Source: Pseudopyrenochaeta lycopersici
Taxonomy: Eukaryota > Ascomycota > Dothideomycetes > Pleosporales > Pseudopyrenochaetaceae
DNA: 64,000 bases
Assembly: GCA_003313425.1 (NCBI GenBank)
Contig: NHZP01000029.1
Span: 496,001 to 560,000, forward strand
Direction: 5' to 3'
In this document: positions 11,437 to 21,498 of the stretch, piece by piece
Layout of the letters: each line of letters opens with the position of its first letter
Numbering within the stretch: position 1 is the stretch's first letter
The notes under the pieces: generated by a model
What the model saw: the letters and a program-made list of their open reading frames with translations, nothing else
Told to the model about the DNA's origin: nothing
The model's database searches: none
Position numbers and translations under genes: made by a program

Positions 11437-13520
11437 TCACGCCTGCAGTCCTTTCCGAGCCACATGCTCACTCATACGATAATTCTTCAGCATAGCCACC
11501 CACAAAAAGCACGGAACAAGAACACAAGTGCCAACAATGACCATAAGTTTCTGCGCATCGCCATACGCCTTGACTACTGCTTGATGCTCGAGACTATCCC
11601 GCGGTAGGAGTAAAACTGCGGGTAGGCTGGCACCAAGGATTTGTGCTTGATCTTTGGCCGCGGCGGGCAGATACTCGAGAATCTTCTTTGGCACAGTCTG
11701 TGTCCATATAGCGCTCGACATCGTCTGCCCGATTGACCCGCCAACGGAGGTAATCATAGCAAGCAACGCTAGGCCCGTCGCCATATGTTCGTGTGGTACC
11801 GCAGCCATAACAGCGACGTTTTCGATCTGGACGAGAATTGCGCCGCACATAGCTGCGAAGACTTCCACCATGACCAACAGCCCAATAGCAGTACCGGGCT
11901 CGCGAAATTTTATCAAGAGACCAGTCATCAGCAATTGGATTGGCATAGCGATGACGGCGCCCCATTTGTAGGTGTCTGTGTATTTGAAGGCGAAGCTGAT
12001 GGCGACTGCCCATGTACAAGACACAATGTTGAAAATATTAGTTATGTAGCCAGCTCTTGCTACAGAGAGCCCGAAGACGACTTGCAGGTAGGACCCATAG
12101 TAACTTTTGTATGAGCTAACATATAACTGGTCAGTATTGACTCTCCCACGTTGCTACCCACTCAGGGTGACTGGGCAGCGGTATAATTTGCACACTCACT
12201 AGAACGCGATCCACGAGTTGGCACCAAGGAAGCATGCTGCAACAACTGATCGATCTTTCATGAGGTGGAATGGGAAGAACGACTTGGGTGCAAAGAAGCG
12301 CTCCCACATCGCAAAGAGTGCAACGAGTACAAGGCCAAAGATGATCATACAAATGATCAAAGGTGATGCCCAGCCCTTGGTCTGCAAGGCTGCCAGGCTG
12401 AAAGGCAGGAGGAAGATGGAGAAGCCGCCGCAGACAAGCACAAGACCGATAACTAGAGCTTATTAGCATCCTACGAAGATGTCTCAAAACAGGTCAACGT
12501 ACCGTCAAATTCAACAAACCAATGCCAAATATTCTGTGTGAATGTCCTATTGCTCTTCTCCTGCTTCATGATTACGCCTGCATGTTCCGCCCTTCTCTCC
12601 ATCCACCAGAAGATAGCCCAAAATAGCAGCCCAACTACTGGCGTAATGATCGTGAACGCCCCGTAACCCCAGCGCCATGTGCTATCGTCCAGGAACCTTT
12701 GGCCCAAGGATGGCCCTGCAAAAGTGTTGCAGATATAAGGTGTGCCTTGAAAAGCCATCCAGATCATGCGGTTTTGTAGGAGCGAGGTATCAGCGATGAA
12801 GACGCTGAATATGTAATCGATCCCATTCATACCACTCCAGTAAAAGACTTGTGCTGCAGCGTAGGTTTGAACGTTTTTGCAGATGGCCATTAGCATAAGT
12901 GCTACCCAGTCCAGTCAGCAAGCTGTCAAGTGCTCGGTGCTCTACGGCAGTTCTCTTCCCCTGGAGACATACCCAACGTGACGCAAACCAGGCACACTAA
13001 GAATCCCTGGGGTCGGCCTACAAGGTCGATAAATTTCGCTAGCGGCAGTCTTGACACGCCACCAACGATATTTGCTACAATCGTCGTAATTCCAGTAAGA
13101 CCGTGGAGGAAGAACTCGCTCGTAACGTAGGGTGTCCACGACCAATTGGATAATTGCTGCAGGGAGAGCACGAAGGATATGACCCAGATGCTATAGTTTC
13201 GGGTCAGGTTTTGATTCAGAGAGTGAGAAATATATGTCACAGAATTCATGTCGGCTGGCGACGTACAGAGCATAGGCAGTGATAAGCCAATTCTTCGTCC
13301 AGACCATAGTGATAGCCTCCATTCTCATGAGTCCAGCAGGCTGATCCGAGTCGACGCTCTCAATATTGCCGAGTTCCCAAGGCGTTGCGTCTTCTTGTCG
13401 AGTTGAGAATGAGACATCTCTAGCTTTCTCGTTGCTCAGAAAGGAGTTCGAGTTGAGCTCAGATTCTGTCGCTCGCATTTCCGCCACCTTTTCGGACTCT
13501 TGCCCATCGTCTATCGCCAT
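11437..13520 (-). CDS. MFS siderophore-iron transporter (SIT/ARN family)
   Basis: Five exons: 13267..13520, 12973..13190, 12503..12901, 12200..12452 and 11437..12115, giving 600 aa. All four introns (76, 71, 50 and 84 bp) have GT-AG ends and keep frame. An acidic N-terminal tail of about 80 residues precedes roughly 14 hydrophobic segments. Family marks include AYALIWVISFVLSL with QQLSNWSWTPYVTS in the first membrane hairpins, FYWSGMNGIDYI, and SYLQVVFGLSVARAGYITNIF. These match fungal MirB/Sit1/Arn-type proton symporters that import ferric siderophores at the plasma membrane or in vesicles. Regulation by a GATA factor (SreA type) would be expected from the family, but no clear ATCWGATAA site was seen in the 400 bp upstream. 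The in-frame TGA at 11437-11439 lies within a good GTGAGT donor, so an alternative 3' exon a few codons longer is possible. Confidence 0.92.
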
Positions 13521-14338
13521 CCTAAGATGGGTTAACGCTGTTGACAGTGTGTTTTGGGTCGAGTTGACGTTCAGGTGTGAAATTCAGTAGGACCGAGTAG
13601 ATCTGGTTCAAATGAGTAAGTCTTATATCACGATAAAAAACTGAAGTTTAGCGAAGGTCAATGCTTCGTCAAGGTATCTAGTGTTCGGTGGAAGATCCTA
13701 CAGTGTAAATTCTGTACGCCTGGTTATGTGAAAGGTGATCTTTTCAGCTGTCAGCCCATGAATTTAACGCGTGGTAAAGACAGTTCGGCATGCAAGGTGC
13801 ACTTTTGAAATTGGCGCAGGTGTTGTAACTTCCCAAAGGGGTGTTATTAGTGAGATCTTCTGACTGAAAGAGCGGTGGAGGGGCGGTGGTTTCCAGTCAC
13901 ACGCAATTGTTGTGTTCGAACAGAAGGAGGCACGACATGGAGGGAATGTACAAACCGTCGACAGAGCGAAGTCGGGCTGGGACAGTAAATCGCACAGCAT
14001 TCCGTAATAGGAAGTAGTCTGTCGAACCAGTGCTATCAGATCTTACTTCACCAGGATAAATTTCCTAGAGGCAAGGACTCGATCTGATTAAACACCTTTG
14101 TGCTATATAAACGAGACGTGCTTGGCTGGCTTAGAGGCCGAGTCAAGCCCAAAACGTCGAATGTCGCGCAGCTAAGAAGTGAGGTTGAACTCTGGTAACA
14201 CGAATTCCATTTCTATCATACTCTGTGTCGTTGAGACCTCACGTGTCGCCGAAAGTGTGTATCAATCCGGCTCCTGACCCAACACTTTCTATCTCGACAT
14301 CATAAGTATAGACGCTTAAATCGGCGCAAGCAACTACA
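13521..14338. promoter_or_regulatory. Intergenic region upstream of the transporter
   Basis: The stretch lies between the 5' end of the siderophore transporter and the 3' end of methionyl-tRNA synthetase. No credible gene is seen. It must contain the transporter promoter. A CGATAAA near 13630 fits the loose GATA-factor consensus HGATAR, which is too frequent to be meaningful alone. Confidence 0.35.
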
Positions 14339-16372
14339 CTATGAAGTCTGCAGGCTGACCTGTTCAACCCCTCTTGAGACTTCCTCCTCAGCAGTTTTAT
14401 CGGCTGGCCCTTCTTTGCCCTTTTCCGCAGATTCAACGCTTTTGCTCGCACCTCCAGCTGCTTTCTTCGCCTTCTTCCTCTCCTTCTCGGCCTTCTTGGC
14501 AGCTGCTTTCTGCGCCTTCTCTTCCTTTGCTTTGCGTGCTTCCTCTCCTCCAAATTGCTCACGCCACTCTTGCTCCTTCTCTGGCTTGATTTGACTAAAG
14601 AGGTACCCGGCTGTACCGATTTTGTGGCCCACAGGAAGGGACCGAGCTTCCCAAGTATCGGGAATGATGAGAAATTCGGCGTTGAGTTGATTAAGGATAG
14701 ATGCTGTGGTATCAGGCCTGAACACTAGATGTTAGCAGAAAGCTCCTAATTCACATGGGTAAGGCATTGTCCACCAGCTATGGTGGTAAGATACGCAACT
14801 TGTGCCCGATGTACAGAAACATCATCTCGGCTGCGTAACGAGCCACCATAGTTGTTGCGCAGATGTCGTACAAGGAGACGAACTTACATGTACGGCTCAA
14901 TCAAGCTGGCGAGAAGGTGGATATGGCTCAAAGCCAGACCAACAACAGCAGCGCAGCGATCTGGCTGCTCGGTGGCGAGCTTGTTGTCGAGTCTATTGTC
15001 CTGTAGTAATTGATTGCCCTGACTCGACACATGTAGTGCAGTACTCAGAGCGGCGCGGATCTTGACTTCCTCGGACTCCTCAATGTATCTCGTCAATAGC
15101 TCGTTGACCTTTTTCTTGTGCTCTGTGAAGTATGGATCATCGAACTTGGTGTAATCGGGTACTACAGAGTCGTAGACCTTTGAATTGACGAACTTGATGA
15201 CGCGGTTCACAAAATTGCCCAAGTTCTTTAGTAGCTCATTGTTATTTGCTGCAATGAAACCATCCCATTCAAATTCGGTGTCTCCGGTTTCTGGGCGATG
15301 TGAAAGGAGGTAGTAACGCCAGACGTCTGGTGGGATGCCAGTCTCCTTCGCATTATTGCCGAATACACCAATATTTCTTGATTTGGAGAACTTGCCCTTC
15401 TCGTAATTGAGATACTCGGTCGTTGAAATGGTATTCAGCATGGTCCACTTGTCTCCAGTACCGATTTGCGAGCACGGGAAAACGACCGTGTGGAAAGGCA
15501 CGTTGTCTTTGCCCATGAATTGGTAGAGCTTGACATTCTCGGGGTTGCGCCACCACTTCTCCCACTCGTCGGTATATGTTGCAGTAATGGAAGGGTAGCC
15601 GATACACGCGTCAAACCATACATACATGACTTTGTCCTCGTAGCCCTATAGCCGGTAGTTGTCAGTACCGTGAAATGATGTGAGTTTAGCAACTACAACA
15701 CTTACCTCTATCGGAACTGCAGTACCCCATTTGAGATCACGGGTGATGCCTCGCGGCCGTAGACCTTCTTTCAGCCATGATGCAGTGATCTGAACGCCAT
15801 TGGAGCTCCACAGACCTTCCTGGCTTGCTTTCTTGAACCACTCTTCTTCCTTGGGTTGTAGCTTGTCCAAGCAGAGGTATATGTGCTTCGTTTCGCGAGG
15901 AACTGGGGTTGCTCCATCTAGCTTGCAGCGCGGGTTCTTTAGCTCAAGAGGATCCAACAAATGCCCACATTTGTCGCATTGATCGCCTCGAGCGTCATCA
16001 TAACCGCAAAGTGGGCATGTCCCCTCAACGAAACGGTCTGCGAGAAAGCTTTTATGTGTCTCGCAGTACGGCTGTGTTGTGATCTGCTCCTCCAGGAATC
16101 CGTTCTTGTATAGCTTAGTAAAGATATCCTGGGCTATGTCTGTCTGCTGCTTTGTCGGTGTCCGGCCAAAGTGGTCGAACGATATGTTGAACCACTTGTA
16201 AACTTCCGAATGTAATGCGTAGTACTTGTCGCAAAGCTGCTGTGGCGTGACCTTCTCTTCGATTGCTTTCGTCTCGGTGGCGGTGCCGTATTCGTCCGTT
16301 CCGCAGATATACAGTGTGTTGTAACCGCGTGCGCGTGAGTATCGGGCGAAGACGTCGGCGGAGAGGACGCTG

Positions 16373-16404
<32 letters not shown>

Positions 16405-16482
16405 GACGTATGGCAACGCGCTTGTAATGAGCACATTGCGCTCGCCCTCTATGGGGAGTATTATTTTCTTGTTCTCAGTCAT
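14339..16482 (-). CDS. MES1: Methionyl-tRNA synthetase, cytosolic
   Basis: Core model: exons 15706..16482, 14888..15645 and 14339..14717, 637 aa. Introns are 60 bp and 170 bp; the longer one uses the acceptor TGTTCAG just inside an apparently open frame, restoring the conserved junction [16 protein letters not shown]. Class I signatures are HLGN (31-34, HIGH-like, after LPYVNN) and KFSKS (344-348, KMSKS-like). The zinc-binding knuckle shows CPLC and CDKC pairs, and the anticodon-binding helix bundle follows. The C-terminus is a Lys/Ala/Glu-rich tail ([16 protein letters not shown]) that probably aids tRNA binding. The enzyme charges initiator and elongator tRNA-Met in the cytosol; no presequence is visible. 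The protein may start further upstream (see the exon at 16565-16738). Confidence 0.95.
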
Positions 16483-16564
16483 CGGAGTCTGGCGTACAAG
16501 TCGTGTTAGCTTGCGTGCTGACCGTGAAGAAACGTGTCGATGTCACGAAGGCCTCCAGACTTAC

Positions 16565-16738
16565 CTGTGTGATCGAATCTATAGGGACTTTAGAGGAGTC
16601 TTTCAAATATTCTGAGGCTTCACTGGCGCTCAATGGCTTATGAATAGCTTCGGCCTTGTGTGGTTCAAGTGACTCAACTTCGAACACCCATGCTGTGAGC
16701 TGCCCCTCCAAACCGACCGCTACCCCACCAGTCGCGCT
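16565..16738 (-). CDS. MES1: Probable additional 5' coding exon of methionyl-tRNA synthetase
   Basis: A frame open from about 16738 reads GGVAVGLEGQLTAWVFEVE and ends DSSKVPIDSITQ at a strong GTAAGT donor (16564). Splicing a 76-bp intron (16489..16564) to CCAG/ACTCCG gives an in-frame join, ...[12 protein letters not shown], onto the core synthetase. No ATG exists in this frame after the upstream TGA, so at least one more 5' exon would be needed. Alternatively this is a spliced 5' UTR that happens to be open. The upper boundary is approximate. Another minus frame just upstream (ELKCRDQDFVWRKKW) also looks protein-like and could belong to that missing exon. Confidence 0.4.
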
Positions 16739-17100
16739 TCAGCCACTTTTTGCGCCACACGAAATCCTGGTCCCTGCATTTGAGTTCCCATATAGCATCG
16801 TAAGACCTACGAAAAATTTATAGGCGTATAGGTACTCTTTGGATCGATCGCGAATATCACTAGCTGATTGTGGGTATGATCTATATAAAGCTCATCATGA
16901 CACTTGGCTTACAGATTTTGAACGAGAAGGTTGACTCACAATATAAAGCAACTATCTACAAGCTGAATATACAACACTCTTTATCTGGATTACAGGAAAG
17001 AAGCTACAAAAGCCTGTATCAAGTCTAAATTTAAAATAAACTATACTCATTTGCCACTACCTCCATTCATAATTATTAGACCAAAGCTACAACTCACAAG
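16739..17100. promoter_or_regulatory. Divergent promoter between MES1 and LTO1
   Basis: An AT-rich stretch between the outermost exon of methionyl-tRNA synthetase and LTO1. It contains CTATATAAAGC near 16880, a good TATA candidate facing LTO1. The left part may hold a missing first exon of the synthetase. Confidence 0.4.
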
Positions 17101-17703
17101 ATGGCTCACTCTCAATCCGCCAACCAAGAAGACCCCTTCGACACCCTCCTCACGTTGGAAGACTCTCTCTACACCACAGCCCACTCTCAGGGTGTCGCAG
17201 ACGGCGCGCGAGCCGGCCGAATAGAAGGCCGAGTCTTTGGGCTGGAGAAAGGGTTTGAAAAGTTCGCCGCGCTTGGCGAGTTGCATGGACGGAGCGTAGT
17301 ATGGGGTGGGCGACTACCCTCACTTGCACAGAAGAGCGAGGTGGAAAAGGAGGAGGAAACTAGGATTCAGACATCGAAGACGTTACCAATGCTGCCTTCC
17401 AACAGTCGTCTGCAGAACAATATCACACTTCTGCATTCCCTGACAGACCCGCTCACGTTCAGCACCGACAATACCGAGGAGGCGGTTGCAGACTTTGATG
17501 ACAGGTTCAAGCGTGCGGGAGCAAAGGCTAAGGTGGTTGAGCGCATTGTTGGCGAGAATGACGCTGCGTCTACGTCGAAGTCGCCGGATGGCTCGCCAGC
17601 GAGAGGGAAGGGCGGGCCTGTCCGTGTTGTTGGGGAAGGAAAGAAGGAGAAGAGAGGAGATGACAGTATTGAGGATTTTGCTGGGTCGCGGTTGCTGCGC
17701 TGA
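17101..17703 (+). CDS. LTO1: Lto1-like Fe-S adaptor (Yae1/Lto1 family)
   Basis: Single-exon ORF of 200 aa starting at the ATG after CTCACAAG. The family hallmark is a run of regularly spaced glycines, GVADGARAGRIEGRVFGLEKG (31-51), i.e. deca-GX3 repeats, predicted as a helical segment near the N-terminus. In yeast, Lto1 with Yae1 recruits the ABC protein Rli1 (ABCE1) to the cytosolic Fe-S assembly targeting complex, so this is an essential step linking Fe-S supply to ribosome recycling. The C-terminal half is longer and more polar than in yeast and ends FAGSRLLR. The ending is unlike the C-terminal Trp motif reported for yeast Lto1, so recruitment may differ. A TATATAAAG element lies about 220 bp upstream. 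Confidence 0.85.
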   Translation: MAHSQSANQEDPFDTLLTLEDSLYTTAHSQGVADGARAGRIEGRVFGLEKGFEKFAALGELHGRSVVWGGRLPSLAQKSEVEKEEETRIQTSKTLPMLPSNSRLQNNITLLHSLTDPLTFSTDNTEEAVADFDDRFKRAGAKAKVVERIVGENDAASTSKSPDGSPARGKGGPVRVVGEGKKEKRGDDSIEDFAGSRLLR

Positions 17704-18333
17704 GACAAGTCACGCCTCGATTAGACAGGTGTTATGGTCAATGATCGTATGAGAGGTAGCAATCGGTGGAGAGAACATGACAGTGGCTAGTGCAGACGAG
17801 GAGCGTTGTCACGCTTAGGTTATGTCTGTCCAGCGAGAAGGCAACACACAAGACTTAGTTCATCATCTAATGTTAGTCGAGGTAAGGAAGGAGCGACTCT
17901 CGTATTGTGGACATGGCACGAATGATTCATCGGCGCCGAGAAGGGTGAGAACATTGGAAGCCATCCGAGTTGAATTACTACGCTATCCTAGAAAGAGCCA
18001 GGGTATTACCAGTACACCTAGGCTACGCCCAACCACTGCACTGAACTATGACATAAGAGATCAAGAATTTGAAGGGGCTCATCGAAACTAAAAGGATATT
18101 GAGAAACAGGGTGTGAAGTGAAGTGTAGCCCGCAGCTCGCCTCGAATTTTCGTGCTAAGCAATGCACTGGTATCAAACATGTCGCAATTTTCCCTCACAC
18201 CCTGGGACATGGCACTTGTGCAAACAATCCACACTCACACAGCATCGATCATCGGCACCGGTCGCTCCATGCGCGATGGGGGCCCGCTCGGCTTAGCCCC
18301 GATGCTATCAACACGATTATGATTCGGCAACTC
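17704..18333. other. Intergenic, convergent 3' regions
   Basis: The stretch lies between the stops of LTO1 (plus) and CDC10 (minus). Only short ORFs without domains occur, so it is presumably 3' UTR and terminator sequence for both genes. Confidence 0.4.
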
Positions 18334-19519
18334 CTAGTAGCCGTTCATAGTCATCCGCTGGCTGTTCCTGCTGAGCTCACGATCGGCGGATGGTGAGATC
18401 GGACGAGAAGAATGACCACCGACAGCGGAGCTTTCCTTGAGGGCAAGGAGCTGCTTGGCACGGAATGACTCGTAGTGGATTTGCGCGGTGGTTTCGATGA
18501 GGTCTTGTAGGTGGGTGCGGGTAAGGAAGTTGCGGAGGTAGACGAACTCGCAGTGGTTCTCGTCCTCAACTGTGAGATGTTAGTCGGTGCTAGAAACAAA
18601 AGCCAAGTGTTGACTTGCCATTGATGATGCCCCATTTGTTCTGGCGGCCGCGAACATTCCTGCCGTTGACAACGACGGTCTTCTCAGAGCCAACAACGGC
18701 GAAGGGCATGAGTTCCTGTTGCATGTCAGCAATTGAAAATTCGATGCCTAGATTTAGAATGCCCACCTTGATCGAGGTCTTCAGTGCAACCTCCTCATTG
18801 TCATCCTCCTCGTTGTCATAAGGATACATGCGCAGGTTGTGGAACTGGAATTCCTCCTTTATCCTGTGCTTGAACTCGGCACGCTCCTCCAGGGTCAGGC
18901 TGTCGCTCTTGGCAATGACGGGCACGACGTTGACAAACTCGCTCAATTTCTTGAGCACGACGATGTCAATTGGCTTGAGGGCGTGGCCAGATGGCTGGAT
19001 GAAAAACAGGCAGCAGTGGATGCGGGTGTCCTGGAGGTAGCGCTCACGCTGGGCGGTCAGCTCCTTGCGGAGGTAGGCGCTGTGCTGATCCTTGATGTAT
19101 TTGACAATAGGGTCCCAGCAGCGCTCATTGTTGATCAGATCGCCGTAGCCGGGCGTGTCGACAATGTTGAGGCGCAGACGCACACCGTTTTCCTCGATGA
19201 TGTGTGAGACAGGATGGATTGTGGTAGTGGAGCGGACCTCCTCGTCAGGCTGAAAGCGGCCCTTGCTCTCCATAAGGTGCGAGGCGAAGATGGTGTTGAT
19301 CAGGGTCGACTTGCCGAGACCTGTCTGGCCTGGAATGGACATGCGACATCAGTTGCTGGACGTCCATTTAGACAGCAGTTGAAGCTTACCGACGCAAATA
19401 ACATTGAACTGGAAGCCCCGCTTCACCGACTTCCTCTCAATCTGCTTGGTGATGCTGTCGAAACCGACATAGCTCTCCGGGTAGATGGCCTGTGCAGGGT
19501 TTTGGTATGCGGCAGCCAT
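18334..19519 (-). CDS. CDC10: Septin, Cdc10/AspD class
   Basis: Four exons: 19390..19519, 18767..19329, 18619..18715 and 18334..18569, 341 aa. The N-terminus (YVGFDSITKQIERK, then KRGFQFNVICVG) and lack of a C-terminal coiled coil identify the Cdc10 class. GTPase motifs are GQTGLGKST (G1), DTPGYGD (G3) and AKSD (G4), and the septin-unique element FVYLRNFLTRTHLQDLIE is present. The protein ends NSQRMTMNGY, typical of filamentous ascomycete Cdc10. It forms hetero-oligomeric rods and rings at septa and hyphal tips. Two introns are notable: 18716..18766 is 51 bp and in frame, so it is easily missed, and 18570..18618 has a GC donor (G/GCAAGT). The gene is divergent from MRPL32. Confidence 0.95.
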
Positions 19520-19842
19520 TGTGGGCGATGTGACCCTCGAAGGCAGATGTGCGAGCTAAAAGTGCTGCGGGTGAGGAAATTGGGGCTATGGGGGAGGGCG
19601 GAGACAGTGGATGTTGTCGGAGAGTAAATAGCCAGGGACGCTGCGCTGGCGACTTTCTCGCGGAGTTGCAGGCGCGAAAGGGGCAGCCGCGAAGCGAAAT
19701 CACGCTAGTCGCCATGAGGGCAAGCGCAAGCCGAGCTCTGACCGGGGTCTGGTGGATTTTGTCTGCAACACCATCACCAGATGCTCGAGGACGTCACGAA
19801 GCTCTGCCCGCCCATCTCGCTGTCGATTCGTCTCTCCACACC
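19520..19842. promoter_or_regulatory. Shared divergent promoter, CDC10 / MRPL32
   Basis: 323 bp separate the two start codons. Both genes are housekeeping. The segment is G-rich on the plus strand near CDC10 and becomes pyrimidine-rich before MRPL32, typical of fungal TATA-less promoters. No other gene is seen. Confidence 0.6.
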
Positions 19843-20435
19843 ATGGCGCTTGCCCGGCCACTGCCTCCGCTATGGCAGACGCTCGTCCCCGCCCTCAATG
19901 GACCCGTCCGGCCTGTCCTGAACCTGCCATTCCTCCAGCGCCTTTCACAACCTTTCGGAGCACTGTCCACACCATTTGGCGCGCTCGCAATACCGTCGCT
20001 TTCAATACCCTCATTGGCCGATATCTGGGATGGCATACTCAATGCGGTGCCGAAGAAGAAGACTTCATACCGAAAGAAGCGCCAACGGTTCATGGCCGGC
20101 AAGGGATTGAAGGACATCACATCGCTGAATAGGTGCTCAGCATGTGGAAGAGTCAAGCGGCTGCACATTCTGTGTCCATATTGCGTGGACGGTAAGTTTG
20201 GTCAAGATTGGCAGATTGGCAGTGCGCAATGGAGTAGATGCTGACGGTAGTGACAGCAATCAAAACCAACATATTCGGCCAGATCAACTGGTCCATTCGC
20301 CGACCAACTGATAAGCAAGCCAAGCAAATGGCACGAGAAAAGCGCGAGGAAACCCTAAGGAAACGCACTGTGGAACCGGACCCGAGAAAAGAGAAGGAGG
20401 AGCAGATCTTAAAGCACACCGGTTGGAAGCGGTGA
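19843..20435 (+). CDS. MRPL32: Mitochondrial large-subunit ribosomal protein bL32m
   Basis: Exons 19843..20191 and 20257..20435 with a 65-bp intron, 175 aa. The mature core starts near AVPKKKTSYRKKRQRF, matching the bacterial L32 N-terminus, and carries a zinc ribbon: CSACG and, 12 residues on, CPYC. The preceding ~70 residues, rich in Leu, Pro and Ala, form a mitochondrial presequence. In yeast, Mrpl32 is matured by the m-AAA protease, and this controls mitoribosome assembly. The C-terminal extension (EKREETLRKRTVEPDPRKEK) is charged. The frame is open upstream for about 98 codons, but the ATG at 19843 is the one followed by a presequence-like N-terminus. Confidence 0.95.
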
Positions 20436-21498
20436 TGTAATTACAGGAACAAAGCCGACAAAATGCATGGCACATGTTTAAAGGATTTGCACAGATGTGT
20501 TGCGTAGAGGAGCATGGTTCGGGCGTTGGCTGTCTATGTATAATGGGAATGTACAACAAGAAGTGAATCAACATGGAAATAGTGTATATCAATCCCTTTC
20601 AGCACGTAACAAGATTTCCAAATGAAAATTAGGCAGTCTTGAAGCCCATTTGGTCGCTGTATTGATGGTTCGTACGTCTTTCTGTACACATCTTTACCTC
20701 CACTATCCCAAGCGCTATATCTCCCCTTTTACTAACAAAACGAAGCGGAACATGAGCTCTACTGTTCAGCTTATCAACAGACGGTAGCTGCCATTGCTTT
20801 GTACAGGTCCGGCGCTCCTCATACACCTTGCTCCTATGCTAACAAAACAAGTTGGTGTCGAAACGGGTGTGCTGGGATACAATCTTGCGCTTGTAAACTT
20901 GCTTAAGAGTCGAGACTCGAAAATGACTGCAATGTCGCTTTGCTAGGCTTGTCCATTGCGTTTCTGATTTATCGATCTCGAGACAATACCTAGTCTACAG
21001 ACGCGAAAGGCGAACGTCGCATAAACGATGGCGGCAGCGGAGTACAAGAGTGGCTTGTAATATTTCATCATGTGAACATGGATATCCGAACCTCTTGGGC
21101 GAATCAGTCGTTAGGTAGTTAAGGACACGAAGCAGATGTCTCAAACGATGGTGTACCCCGCGTACATCTACGTGATGCATTCTTGAAAGTGCCAATACTC
21201 ACCAACAAGACCAGTGCAGGAATGCAACTAGTTTTCTTCACATCGCAAAGTTCAAAATTCCATTGATTGAAACTCAAACAGAGCGTTCAATTGGCATCGT
21301 GGGTGGATAAGCGTCGGGCCAAAGAGGCTAGTGACGTCGCGCCACAACCGGACCGCGTCGAAACAAACGTTCCATCGGGACACGAAGTGCCAAGTCGAGA
21401 CATCTACGAAGACTCCCTTGCAAGCCCACTCGCTGCTCTCTCTCATGCAACTCTAGAATCCTCTATCGCTCTGCGTTCCTAACTGCAGTCTTCACATA
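20436..21498. other. Intergenic, no gene seen
   Basis: About 1.06 kb between MRPL32 and RUD3, both on the plus strand. Short ORFs only (for example 21267-21482, which begins with an ATG but has no domain). It probably holds the MRPL32 3' UTR and the RUD3 promoter. Confidence 0.4.
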
